DNA of 64,000 nt. It comes from Pyrenophora tritici-repentis. Its lineage: Eukaryota > Ascomycota > Dothideomycetes > Pleosporales > Pleosporaceae. Below are positions 21,896-32,601 of this stretch, in pieces. The translations under genes and the position numbers were made by a program. Under the pieces are notes generated by a model that made no database searches, was not told where the DNA came from, and saw only the letters and a list, made by a program, of their open reading frames with translations. The DNA lies in assembly GCF_003171515.1 (NCBI RefSeq), contig NC_089391.1:4960001-5024000 (forward strand), in the 5' to 3' direction. Position 1 is the first letter of the stretch, and each line of letters opens with the position of its first letter.

Positions 21896-22172
21896 ACATC
21901 AACACGATAGACAGAACACAATACACACAATTATCAACAATCATCGGTTTACCACAAGATCTTATCTCATTTGACACTACGACATATATCGATCTTCCAA
22001 TCGTGCTACACACCCCCGGTATTCACTGCCTCACTCTTCTCTCGAGAACCAACCCTAGACGTAGAAGTTTACCAAGGAAACTTCCGTGCTCTTTACAGAT
22101 TCGATTGGGGGTACCACTCGCTTATAGAGTATGTTAACATAGTTATATTTTTCCCGCTAATACCGGCCGAGC

Positions 22173-23837
22173 TTAAACTCTAAGTGATAGACCTAGAGAA
22201 CTCCATACAACGATAGAAGCTAACACACATAAACTACCATGACCTCTAAGTTCCTCGTTGTCTAAGAATCGAGAGCAGCCTGTAACCCAATCTCTATTAG
22301 TCACTGTTTTGTAGAGTGTAGTAGACTTAGCTAGTAGGCCATACAAGGGATGTTACTTACAGGCTATACCCCAATATCTATTAGTCACTGTTTTGTAGAG
22401 TGTAGTAGACTTAGCTAGTAGGCCATACAAGGGATGTTACTTACAGGCTATACCCCAATATCTATTAGTCACTGTTTTGTAGAGTGTAGTAGGCTTAGCT
22501 AATAAGCCATACAAGGGATGTTACGTACTTGCTACAGCCCAATCTCTATTAGTCACTGTTTTGTAGAGTGTAGTAGGCTTAGCTAGTAGGCCATACAAGG
22601 GATGTTACTTACGTGCTATAGCCCAATCTCTATTAGTCACTGTTTTGTAGAGTGCAGTAGGCTTAGCTAGTAGGCCATACAAGAGATGTTACTTACAGGC
22701 TATAGCCCAATCTCTATTAGTCACTGTTTTGTAGAGTGCAGTAGGCTTAGCTAGTAAGCCATACAAGGGATGTTACTTACTTGCTATACCCCAATCTCTA
22801 TTAGTCACTGTTTTGTAGAGTGTAGTAGACTTAGCTAGTAGGCCATACAAGGGATATTACTTACGCCCTATAGCCCAATCTCTATTAGTCACTGTTTTGT
22901 AGAGTGTAGTAGGCTTAGCTAGTAGGCCATACAAGGGATGTTACTTACAGGCTATACCCCAATCTCTATTAGTCACTGTTTTGTAGAGTGTAGTAGGCTT
23001 AGCTAATAAGCCATACAAGGGATGTTACGTACTTGCTACAGCCCAATCTCTATTAGTCACTGTTTTGTAGAGTGTAGTAGGCTTAGCTAGTAGGCCATAC
23101 AAGGGATATTACTTACGGCCTATACCCCAATCTCTATTAGTCACTGTTTTGTAGAGTGCAGTAGGCTTAGCTAGTAAGCCATACAAGGGATGTTACTTAC
23201 ATGCTATACCCCAATCTCTATTAGTCACTGTTTTGTAGAGTGTAGTAGACTTAGCTAGTAGGCCATACAAGAGATGTTACTTACGCTCTATAGCCCAATC
23301 TCTATTAGTCACTATTTTATAGAGTGTAGTAGGCTTAGCTAATAAGTCATACAAGGGATGTTACTCACGCCCTATACCCCAATCTCTATTAGTCACTGTT
23401 TTGTAGAGTGCAGTAGGCTTAGCTAGTAGGCCATACAAGGGATGTTACTTACATGCTATACCCCAATCTCTGTTAGTCACTGTTTTTTAGAGTGCAGTAG
23501 GCTTAGCTAGTAAGCCATACAAGGGATGTTACTTACAATCTATAGCCCAATCTCTATTAGTCACTGTTTTGTAGAGTGTAGTAGGCTTAGCTAGTAGGCT
23601 ATACAAGGGATGTTACTTACTTGCTGTAGCCCACTCTGTTAGCTACTCTATATCGAATTAATGGCAATGGCTATTCTTTACAACCATCTTCAGTCAAAAC
23701 TTACACGCTGTAGATAAAGTTAGCATGTTTAATATAACTATATCAAAACACCCTACCTCATATAGCTCATCAGGTACTGCGTTCGGAACAGCCATAGCAA
23801 GCCCAGCAAATAGAGTGAAAAGGTAGATGAGCTGCAT
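22173..23837 (-). CDS. Repeat-peptide precursor A: secreted, one repeat per 27-nt exon (candidate RiPP-like precursor)
   Basis: Minus strand, proposed exons: 23757-23837 (27 codons, signal peptide MQLIYLFTLFAGLAMA then a short pro-region); 23705-23707 (a 3-nt exon, CGT); 23621-23642; fifteen 27-nt exons every 84 bp from 23537-23563 down to 22361-22387; and 22173-22303. These sum to 642 nt, a 213-residue protein with no internal stop. Each array exon encodes T-N-R-D-W-x-I/V-x plus a split Leu/Met codon. Positions 6 and 8 vary (Gly/Ala; Ala/Gly/Asp/Glu), and two exons have Tyr for Asp at position 4. Introns are 57 nt, always GT..AG, with GCTAAG as probable branch site; intron 1 (49 nt) has GCTAAC. 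The last exon adds a hydrophobic tail (SLCVLASIVVWSSLGL) suggesting a membrane or GPI-type anchor. The exon model is my reading; the family is not one I can name. Confidence 0.8.
22304..23620 (-). repeat. 84-bp tandem array (intron plus micro-exon units), copy A
   Basis: The array has exact 84-bp periodicity with no length change in any unit. Each unit is a 57-nt stretch GTAAGTAACATCCC..CTAAGCCTACTACACTC..ACAG followed by the 27-nt exon TGACTAATAGAG..ATAGCC. 5' splice variants GTACGT and GTGAGT keep GT, and one TAG replaces CAG at a 3' splice site (plus-strand 23311-23313). It would pass as a minisatellite if the splice signals were ignored. Confidence 0.9.
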
Positions 23838-23929
23838 AATGAGAGATGGGGTATTTATGGAGATATTGAGAGTAGTAGTTTGTGTTGTCGTTGTTTGCGA
23901 AATTTGTTAGAATAAAGTAGACAGTCGTG

Positions 23930-23950
23930 TAGGATGTAATATATATATTT
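23930..23950 (-). promoter_or_regulatory. TATA box of the repeat-peptide gene, copy A
   Basis: An ATATATAT run about 100-110 bp upstream of the ATG at 23837. A CAAACAACGACAACACAAAC stretch, typical of a fungal transcription start region, lies between them. The same arrangement is upstream of copy B. Confidence 0.6.
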
Positions 23951-24054
23951 GCTGAGCTGAGAGATAGCAGGAGCTAAGAGAAGGCATTGTCGCACTATTT
24001 CCGTGATACAGAACTCCGAAATCTCCACCTTCGGAATTCTCCATCTCCGTGATA

Positions 24055-24196
24055 AAGTCCTTCCGTGTGTGCCGGAAAACCTGGTGGGCCGGAATGAGCC
24101 AATGAGATACAGCATCGCGCGGGGATGACTGCTGACTTTGCGCTCTTATTGGCTAGCTCCGGCCCACCAGGTTTTCCGGCACACACGGAGGGACTT
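24055..24196. mobile_element. 142-bp MITE with TA target duplication
   Basis: Terminal inverted repeats of about 37 bp begin AAGTCC(T/C)TCCGTGTGTGCC and continue through AAAACCTGGTGGGCCGG. TA flanks both ends (24053-24054 and 24197-24198), so it is of the Tc1/mariner-pogo type. Unit B lacks it at the matching place, which shows insertion after the units separated. Just outside it, a nearby 46-bp segment (about 24008-24053) is also extra relative to B. Confidence 0.85.
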
Positions 24197-24527
24197 TACT
24201 CCTCGGAATTCTCCATCTCCTTCTCGTAATACTCAGAGGTCTACAGCAACCCCCCAACCCCCGCGTCTCTGATGCCTAGCATGATTTTTCCGTGATTTCT
24301 GCCAATCGCTATCCTTTTCTACCCCCCTTTGCAAGGGCTTCTAACTTCTAAACAAGGAAGAATACATAGTAAGCGAGGGGTATTGCAAATTAGAGAGCAA
24401 TATGTAGGAGAGAATGTACTAGGTACTTAATTGGATGAGTTTGCTGTACTCAGAGACCAACAATACGGCGATACTCAGGAAAACACGTAAAAGACCTCTA
24501 CCTATGTAACGACAACCTAACGTCTGT

Positions 24528-25084
24528 GGGGGGATGGCGCAGTGGTAAAGCGTCTGGTATTCCTCTACCGCACTCCAAATTTGCAGTGTAGTAGAGGTCG
24601 AAGGTTCGAATCCTTCTCCTCTCACCGCCACTTGTGGCTTTACCAAAAAAATATCGAACGGCTTACTCCAACTCGCAAATTTTCACCTACCCCTGCAAAA
24701 AACTTAGCGACAGTTTATAGCCGCAGTACACCCGAGCCACGTACTGCTACGACTACAACACTACGCTAAGCTTGTTACAACCCTACGCCTCGTTCAAGAT
24801 CCCATGGCTTTTTCCCCCTCGAGGTTTTTTTCAGACTTAGGAACACGAGGAAAGCGTTGCAAAAAGAGATAGGTTGAAGAGAAGGAAAAACAGGCAGCTA
24901 TAATAGGGTTTTACTTTCTCTCCTCCCCTGTAATAGCTAGGACATGCCTAAACCACAATAGTCAAAAACACAACCAACGAACGTCAAAGGAGAGATAAAA
25001 ATAGCTAGAATGGCATCTGCCACCGTCCTACATAGTCTCTGACTGATAAAGGACGTTAATGGATTACATACATACATACATACA
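24528..25084 (+). mobile_element. SINE-like element: tRNA-like head, LINE-like 3' end
   Basis: This 557-bp element is flanked by a 14-bp duplication AACCTAACGTCTGT (24514-24527 and 25085-25098); unit B shows the single-copy empty site near 50302-50317. The head has an A box TGGCGCAGTGG (24535-24545), a B box GGTTCGAATCC (24603-24613) and a pairable tRNA acceptor stem GGGGGGA/TCCTCTC. The 3' end GTCCTACATAGTC..GACTGATAAAGGAC..TTAATGGA (25025-25063) closely resembles the LINE 3' end at 49192-49230. The tail is a CATA repeat. It is non-coding. An intron-bearing tRNA gene is the alternative reading of the first 100 bp, but the duplication and tail argue for a retroposon. Confidence 0.85.
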
Positions 25085-25087
25085 AAC

Positions 25088-25235
25088 CTAACGTCTGTCA
25101 CTGTGTGCCGAAAAACCCTGTGTGACGAAAATGGCCAATCGGATCGCAAGGAACATGCACTTCTCTACGACCCTTGCGATCCGATTGGCCATTTTCGTCA
25201 CACAGGGTTTTTCGGCACACAGTGACAGACGTTAG
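25088..25235. repeat. 148-bp near-perfect palindrome, unit A copy
   Basis: Arms of 64 bp (25088-25151 and 25172-25235) begin CTAACGTCTGTCACTGTGTG and surround a 20-bp spacer. The arms pair throughout. It looks like a fold-back MITE with terminus CACTGTGTGCCG, but a clear target duplication cannot be separated from the arms. The same structure is at 50166-50313. Confidence 0.85.
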
Positions 25236-25239
25236 CCTC

Positions 25240-25600
25240 TTACTAAAACTGACGACAACCCACGACAGCCCGGCTTCTAGCGGAAGCTAACGACAATCTA
25301 TGACAGCCTGGTTTCTGGTCAAAGCCTTCTATCCAAGCTGACGACAACCCACGACAGCCCGGCTTCTGGCGGAAGCTAACGACAATCTATGACAGCCTGG
25401 TTTCTGGTCAAAGCCTTCTATCCAAGCTGACGACAACCCACGACAGCCCGGCTTCTGGCGGAAGCTAACGACAATCTATGACAGCCTGGCTTCTGGTCAA
25501 AGCCTTCTATCCAAGCTGACGACAACCTACGACAGCCTGGTTTCCGGCGGAAGCTAACGATAACTCGGCTTCAGAAGTCGGTTTGTCGTTAGTTTTGTCT
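25240..25600. repeat. 89-bp minisatellite, unit A copy
   Basis: About three and a half units of an 89-bp repeat built from two related halves (GACGACAACCCACGACAGCC..; ACGACAATCTATGACAGCC..). A decayed version extends to about 25730. It is non-coding, lies upstream of the repeat-peptide gene promoter, and is expanded to about nine units in unit B. Confidence 0.85.
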
Positions 25601-25947
25601 AGAAGCTAGGAGTCATCAGTCTCGGCTGTAAGCCAGATTTTCGTTAGTTTCGACAAGAAGACAGGCCGTCGTCAGCTTCCGCTAGAAGCCGGGCTGCTGC
25701 TAGCCTTAACTAGAAGCTAGGCTGTGTTCGTCGAAGTCCTAAGCTACGGGAGACGTTACTGATTACCCCGCACACTACATCTCAAATCAGCCGGAGCTGT
25801 CGGGTATGCAGACACAGATTTGCGTAATCTTTATATAATATTAGCCCGCGGATAGATTATTGCTAATAATAGCCTTAGAGTAGCTGTAGCAGTGAATGCA
25901 GTCAATCAAAGGGTAACCGCGCGAGGCAGTAATCGTTGTTTTCGGTA

Positions 25948-26141
25948 CAGTCACTAGCGATTGAGGCTTCACCCTTATGCATAGTCGCGCAACGGGTTTG
26001 AGCAGCCCCACCTTCCGTACATGGCTTAGTGTTAGACGTCCGCTGCAGAGCAATCGATGTGACTGGTCAAATGTGGGGCTAATGATGACTGCACTTTTGG
26101 AACACTGCATGCAAGGGTGAAGCCGCAATCGCTAACCACTG
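25948..26141. mobile_element. 194-bp MITE with TA target duplication
   Basis: The ends are CAGTCACTAGCGATTGAGGC and, read inward, CAGTGGTTAGCGATTGCGGC, about 31 bp of inverted repeat ending CTTCACCCTT. TA flanks both sides (25946-25947 and 26142-26143). This is typical of pogo/Tc1-mariner-derived MITEs. No coding capacity. Confidence 0.85.
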
Positions 26142-26843
26142 TATCTGTCTGTGTGTGTTTTTGCTGTTGTCTGCTGGCCTTGCTACAAAGGCAGCAGCAG
26201 GGTCTATTTTACATGACGTATTACCATCACGTGACACACGTGAAACACGTGATCCGTTTCTCCTCATAACCGTCACAGTAGCTGTAGCTAGCTAGATAGC
26301 AGACAATGATTATGTAACTGCGTGAGCAGTGTCGGGTGGAGGCTGTGGATCGACGATTGTATTGCTATCTGTTGTCGTGTTGTGATGTCTGTGTACAAGA
26401 GCTCTCGACTCAGAGGTAGGTGCACTTGCCCACCGGGCAGTGCCTGCCACACCAGCATATCATGTGACTCTCAAGCACCTTCTACCCTGGACTGAACCTA
26501 GATATTCTCAACAATACTATTGATAAGTTTTCGACATAAGCACCTACACCACTGTTTTGATTATCTTGTTCAATCAATATTGTGCGCCGCCGATACCAAC
26601 TTAGAGCCTCCAAATCCTAGATTTCCTAATGTCACTGATGGATACGGGCCTGAGCGAAGTTGTAGAGATTACGAGGCTATTCGGAAATGGACAGAGGCTC
26701 TGGCGTGGAAATAGAATATAATGAGAAGTACATTAAGGCCAAGCTATTCCAATCTAACGAGTAACATGTTTTATAAGCGAGTGCACATTACAAGCGAGTG
26801 AGCACCCCACCAACTTTCTTCAACGCGCAAACTTCAAATAAAT
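26142..26843. other. Non-coding interval before the pogo-type gene
   Basis: It contains three CACGTG palindromes within 26229-26252 (possible bHLH sites) and no convincing gene. A short open frame at 26520-26714 (ending RKWTEALAWK) has no support beyond being open. The stretch 26757-26820 (GCGAGTG words) is probably the 5' terminal region of the pogo-type element; I cannot place its inverted repeat because the partner end is gone. Confidence 0.4.
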
Positions 26844-27012
26844 ATGGCACCCCCAACTCAAGCCCAGAAAGCTTCTTGCGAGGCTGATATAAGCCTTGCT
26901 ATCTTAGCTATCCAGCAGAAACAAATTCAGACTGAATCTCGTGCTGCGCAGATGTTTGATGTCTCTCGCCATACACTCCACCGCCGACGCGCTGGCAAGC
27001 CTGCACGACGCG

Positions 27013-27174
27013 TAGACTCCGCAACAATCAATTCAATCCGGTCACTCTCCTAGACCCACTTACCTATCTAGGTAGGGCTTAAACTCCTATAGGTAACTAC
27101 TAGGCTTAAAGCGGTAATCAATCAATCCAATCTGAACCTTCTAGGACCCACTTAATTGATTGTTGCGGACTGTG
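27013..27174. mobile_element. MITE-b: 162-bp hAT-type MITE in the pogo-type gene
   Basis: Opposite orientation to the copy at 16484: starts TAGACTCCGCAACAATCAAT and ends ATTGTTGCGGACTGTG. The 8-bp duplication ACGACGCG is perfect (27005-27012 and 27175-27182). Confidence 0.95.
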
Positions 27175-27905
27175 ACGACGCGATTGCCAGCCTAACTCAA
27201 GAAGGCTTACCCAGAGAGAAGAGGAGGTGATTGTTGACCATATACTTCAGCTGGATAAGAACGGATATGGGCCTACCTACGCTGATATACGAGATATGGC
27301 TGATAAGCTGATGGCTGCGCGCGGCGCTAGCCCTGTCGGCATCCACTGGCCGCGCAACTTTGTCAAGCGTACAGACAGTCTTCGGACGTGTTTCAACCGA
27401 GCGTACGATAGACAGAGAGCTCTATGTGAGGATGCGACATTAATAAAGAGGTGGTTTAAGCTTGTAGAAGAGACAAAGACTGAGCTAGGTGTCTGCGATG
27501 AGGACGTCTACAACTTTGATGAAGCAGGCTTTATGATGGGCAAGATTATAACGCAGCTAGTTATAACAGGAGCAGAGAGGAGAGGCAGGCCGAAGAGTGT
27601 TTAGCTAGGCAATCTGTCGAGACGCGGTGAGAGCCTTCACTAGTATTCACGGTGAATCAGGCTTCCCGTGCTCTGATTGGCCAGGCACTGATTAGTCAGC
27701 TGCTCCGTGCGCGCACCATAGATATTCTCTTTTCTCCCGTAGCTCCAATACAACAAGTTCACGCACGTTTCTCCACCTTCATCAGGTTATGAGCCCTCCT
27801 CTATCACGATAAAGTGCTCTAGAGTTGCGATTTCCGCAGCAGCAGAACCGATCAGTTGAACACAACATCAGTCACTCGCGCGACGACGACGACGATAAAG
27901 TCACG

Positions 27906-30900
27906 ATGGCGCCATCCACAGCGATGGACGCGATCCCAAAGCTACAAGCAGATGGTAGCAACGCTTACCACTGGGAAGCAGCATTGAAGCTGTACGCAAA
28001 TATTCACTCTATCGGAGGTCTACTCGACGGCAGCTACGTGGTTCCATACCCAGAAACACCTCACTATCAAACTGAACCGACAACTACGTCATCGGCATTC
28101 AACACGCCACAACTTCTGCTTGACGCTCAACAACGCGTACGAGCCCACAACAAAGAAGTTACTACACAGTACGACAAAGACTGTGAGCTCTATCGTATCT
28201 ACAACTCCCGAGAATCGTCTCTCACCTTGGCCATACTTAATACAGTACCAAGATCAGTATGGGACAACGTCATGAACCTGCCTACTGTAAGGCAGAAGTA
28301 CGAAGCTATTACCGCACGCTATCGTGAACAAGGCGTCACTGAAGAGTGTACTATCTGGGCAGATTTCTTCAAGCTGAGAGCTCAAGACTGCCCCTCTACA
28401 GCCAACTTCACCGACAAGTTCAAAGCAGGACTTGCAAAGCTTGACGTCATTGCAGACTGTAAGCTATCTAACAAAGCTCGAGTGTATCAGTTCATTCTTG
28501 CTATCAACAACGCCTACCCGGACTACGGACGCGATCGCCGCGCTGATCTGCGCCGCAACGTTACTCTGAACGTCGATCGCATGTGTAGCGAGCTTATTGA
28601 CGAGGCCCGCCGCGACGACCCAATCAAGACCATTAACACGTCTATCCGAGCTTCTGGGGGTGACAACAACCGCAGTCAGCCTCTTGGTGATAACAACGAC
28701 GCCAACAGAAGCGCCACCCGTGGCCGCGGCAATCGAGGCAATGGGCGAGCCCAGCGCGGACGAGGTAGAGGTTCTGAGGGTGCGACTCAGAGACCTACAA
28801 ATACCTCCCCATACTGCAAGCACTGCGACTGCAACCATACTGGAGGAGGTGATAACTGCTGGTACACCTTTCCTCCCCTCGCCACTGAAGCCTGGCGTCA
28901 GCGCCAAGCTCAACAACAAGGCAAACAACAGCCCACTAGCACTAACGCCGCAGCTATTAATGCTGAAGGCTTTGCCTTTACAACGGTTCATTTGTCAGAG
29001 AAGGTACAGAGTCTCACCAAGGAGACCTCTAACTTCAAACAACGATTTATTATCGATACTGGAAGCAGCGATCACATCTGCAATGATCGCAGCAAGTTCC
29101 AAATTCTACACGACACTGCTCCTGCTATAATTAATACTGGAGCCGGACCTATTACTGCCAAGCAGGTAGGTACTATTCAGATCACTGTCGTCACGTCAGA
29201 AGGTGTACTCAACAAGGTCTCCTTCACCAACGTGCTATACGCTCCGGACATGTTTGTATCAGTCCTCTCCCACTCCAAACTACGAGCAAAAAATCTCTAT
29301 TACCACGGCTGGGACAGCAAGCTGTACCTCATGCCATCACGACAAGAGATCGCCTTCACACCTGAGATCGACAAGATCCCTACGCTCCTCCTCGCCAACA
29401 TAGAGCTTGAGGCAGCTCGCACGTTTGCCTTTGCAACCGCCGCGACAACCAACCCAACAGGTGTACTCGCTCCCTATCGCGAGATTACTCTCCAAGAGCT
29501 CCATGAGCTGTTTGCAGAGATGTCAACAAGCAAGTCAAGCTGGCTTGATTCTTATCGATTGCAGATCACAGACAATACAGAGGCTCGTGCACAGTGGCAC
29601 GTCCCAGAGAATGGTCTGTGATCTGCAATCGATAAGAATCAAGCCAGCTTGACTTGCTTGTTGACATCTCTGGCTGTTTGGCCATGCCGACCCCAAAGCT
29701 CTTAAGCTTCTTGTCGCCAACACCACCGGCCTACGTCTCACTACAACACAGGCATTCTCATGCGAGGCCTGCATGTTATCCAAATCGAAGAAGCAGATCC
29801 CACGACGGTCTCCAGCCCGCTCAACCACGTTCCTCCATCGTATTCATATCGATATTGTTGGACCAGTGACGCCCGAAGGTGTCAACGGTGAGCGCTACTG
29901 GATACTGTACAACGACGACTACTCACGATACCGCTGGATTGATATTACAGACTGCAAAGCAGCAATCACATCTAAGCTTATACAACACCTGGACAAGATG
30001 GAAACTCAACACCACGTTCGAGTGTCGATCGTTCACATGGACAACGACAACATGTTCCTCAACCAGACGACTAGGCGTTACTTCAAGGACAAAGGCATTA
30101 TCTCCGAGCCTTCCACCGCCTATACACCCCACCAGAATGGAGTCGCTGAAGCCAGCAACTACGTAGTGGAGGTCCGAGCGCGCACAATGATTTTGGCAGC
30201 GCCCCACATATCTAAGACATACTGGCCATACGCAGCCCAATACTCCATCGACGTCCTTAACCATAGCGTCAGCTCTGCTGTACTAGACAGTAAGACACCA
30301 AGACAGCTGCTATTTGAGCACATGAAGGTTGCAAACCCTGTGCCTAACCTATGCTCCTTCCGCACCTTCGGAGAAGCTGGGTACGTCCATCAACCAGTAC
30401 AACGACGAGTTCAGAGCGCCAAGTTCGAACCACGATCGGTCAAGATGTACTTCGTCGGTCGAGAAGGATCACGGATCTACCTTATGTGGGATCCAGTCAC
30501 ACAGTCCATACACCGTACGAGCAGTGTTGTTTGGCCTAAACACGACGTGAAAGCTGTAGTCCAAGAAGACACAGCTACAACCGAACCGGATCAATGCTTC
30601 TATATCCAAGATCCACCGCCAGCACTAGATCCCTCTTCATTTCCACACCATGAAGTCTCTCTCCCGGAGCAAGGTAGTGGTTATGTATTTGACGGACTAG
30701 AGGCTGAAGCGCAGTCTAGCTTTGACTTTGACGCGGACATTGACAACTATAACAGTCTTACCGAGGTTGCTAATGCTCGAGCAACACCTCAGCGTCGGGA
30801 TACATCCCAAAACGCTCCACGTCACGACGAGATCAGTGCATCATTTGATGCCCGTAACATACTCGATGGACGTCGTCGCATCACTCGACCGCCTAACCGA

Positions 30901-32601
30901 TACGCGGCAGTCTCTCGTTGCTTTGCTACGGCAATTACAGAGGCAACAACAACAGACTTACCGCCTGAGCCTGCCACACGCAAGGCAGCACGCCTTCATC
31001 CATACAGCAAGCAATGGATCGCTGCTGAAGATGAAGAGCTCGTATCACTCGACCAGAATGGCACATGGGAGACCACAACCACGATCCCTCCCGGCGTATA
31101 CGCCCTGCCTACTAAGTGGGTGTACAAATACAAAGTCAAGGACGATGGACAACTCGAGCGCTTCAAGGCTCGACTGGTTGTCTGTGGCAATAGGCAGGAG
31201 ACCGACTTCTGGCGCGAAACCTACGCTGCAGTAGCTCGCGCAACTACACTGAAAGTCCTTCTCGCCCTTGTCGCAACCGAAGACTTAGAATGCGAGCAAG
31301 CAGACGTTGTTACCGCCTTTCTCAACGGTAAACTAGACAAAGACGAAGTAGTCTATGTCCGCCTGCCAGACGGACGCAAAGCCAAGCTTATCAAAGCTTT
31401 GTACGGCCTGCGCCGCTCACCACGCCTCTGGTACAATGAGCTATCGAGCTATCTCAAGGGTATCGGCTTAGATCCTTTAGAGTCAGATCCATGTGTCTTC
31501 AAACACCTAGACGGCAGTCTTATCCTTGCGTATGTTGATGATATCATCTTCATCACAGCTACGAAGCAACGCATGAAGGAGATCAAAGAGGCTGTATACA
31601 AGAAGTACAAGTGTCGAGATCTAGGACCAATCTCTCACTACCTAGGTCTCCGGATCCGACGCTCACGACCATCCCGACTCATCGAGATCTCAATGGAGTC
31701 ATATGTCGACAAGCTTGTAGAGGAGTATAGTCGTCAACACGCGCTCCCTCGCTACACGCCGCTTGATACCTCAGTACTCAAGTTGAAGCTGCGATCTCCA
31801 ACTGATCTTGCAACTCAACAACAAATTCAGAACTACCAAAAGGTTATTGGCAAGCTGCTGTATCCAGCAACCCAACTGCGAGCCGATATATCCTTCCACG
31901 TCGCCTATCTCGCCCGCGCTATGAGCAATCCTACTCCGCAACACTACGAGTACGCAATCCAGATCATCGACTATCTCAAGACCTTCAAATCTCTTGTAAT
32001 GAGCTATCGAGCTACATCTCCACACGCACGCATGCCTATCACCATGTATGCGACATCATACGATGACAACAAGAACAACACTAATCCTACGCTACACCTA
32101 CATGGCTACAGCGACGCCTCATTTGCTGACGGCGAGGACCGCAAATCAACCTCCGGATACTTGTTCAAACTTGCTGGAGGTACTATCTGTCACAAGTCAG
32201 TCAAGCAAAAGCTAGTTACAACCTCAACAACTGAAGCTGAGCACGTTGCTCTTACCTACGCCGCCAAGGAGACTACCTGGCTGTACCGTCTGCTACACCA
32301 GCTCGGTTACAACGGTACAGATACCCATCCTATCCTTATCTACGGAGACAACGCTCCATCTATACAGCTACTACACTCAGAGGGTCATCACGAGCGTACA
32401 AAGCACGTCGATATCTACTACCATTACATCAAGGATCAAGTCCGCGACGGCAACCTCTACGTAGAGCATGTACGAACTCATGAGATGGCTGCTGACGGCC
32501 TCACGAAACCTCTTGAACGACAAGCCCACAGCAGGTATCTACAACAGCTAGGCCTTACGACTCCAACTATCGAAACAAAGGACTACAACAAAGGTGGATA
32601 G
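27906..32601 (+). pseudogene. Copia-1 gag-pol polyprotein, split by a MITE
   Basis: I start at ATG 27906 (MAPSTAMDAIPKLQ); an upstream in-frame reading uses TTG. Domains in order: gag with a Cys/His knuckle (YCKHCDCNHTGGGDNCW), protease FIIDTGSSDHICND, integrase zinc-binding part and core (HIDIVGPVTPEGVNGERYW; HMDNDNMFLNQ; TPHQNGVAEASN), RT (WVYKYKVKDDGQLERFKARL; ADVVTAFLNGKL; LAYVDDIIFI) and RNase H (GYSDASFADGEDRKSTSGY; ERTKHVDIYYHYIKD). The MITE enters after ELHELF in the integrase N terminus and truncates the product at 29621. Apart from that the frame is open, with a few substitutions against copia-2. Confidence 0.9.
29515..29672. mobile_element. 158-bp fold-back hAT-type MITE inside copia-1
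   Basis: A near-perfect palindrome with ends CAGAGATGTCAACAAGCAAG and an arm of nearly 60 bp. Target duplication GCTGTTTG (29507-29514 and 29673-29680). Copia-2 has the uninterrupted site (minus strand near 39430). Its CAAGCAAGTCAAGC words resemble the subterminal repeats of hAT3, which may be its transposase source. Confidence 0.93.

Larger units (their letters stand above)
21971..25616 (-). repeat. Unit A: inverted copy of unit B (49256-52917)
   Basis: Read on the minus strand, unit A has the same order as unit B: 89-bp minisatellite, 148-bp palindrome, promoter and signal-peptide exon, 84-bp exon/intron array, terminal exon, about 200 bp of 3' sequence. The copies differ by base changes, array length (15 against 18 full exons; about 3.5 against 9 minisatellite units) and two insertions present only in A: a TA-flanked MITE at 24055-24196 and a SINE at 24528-25084. 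Homology ends at 21971 in A and 52917 in B. Confidence 0.9.

Noticed and set aside
22304..23620. CRISPR-like or plain satellite array
   Set aside because: The whole 84-bp unit is repeated, so there are no unique spacers. The conserved splice signals, single open frame and in-phase flanking exons argue against a neutral satellite.
24528..24624. A functional tRNA gene
   Set aside because: The A and B boxes and acceptor stem look right, but no normal anticodon arm can be folded even allowing an intron. The stretch is the head of a 557-bp unit with a 14-bp target duplication and a simple-repeat tail, so a SINE fits better.
26520..26714. 64-codon frame before the pogo-type gene
   Set aside because: No start context, motif or conserved partner; open by chance is likely.
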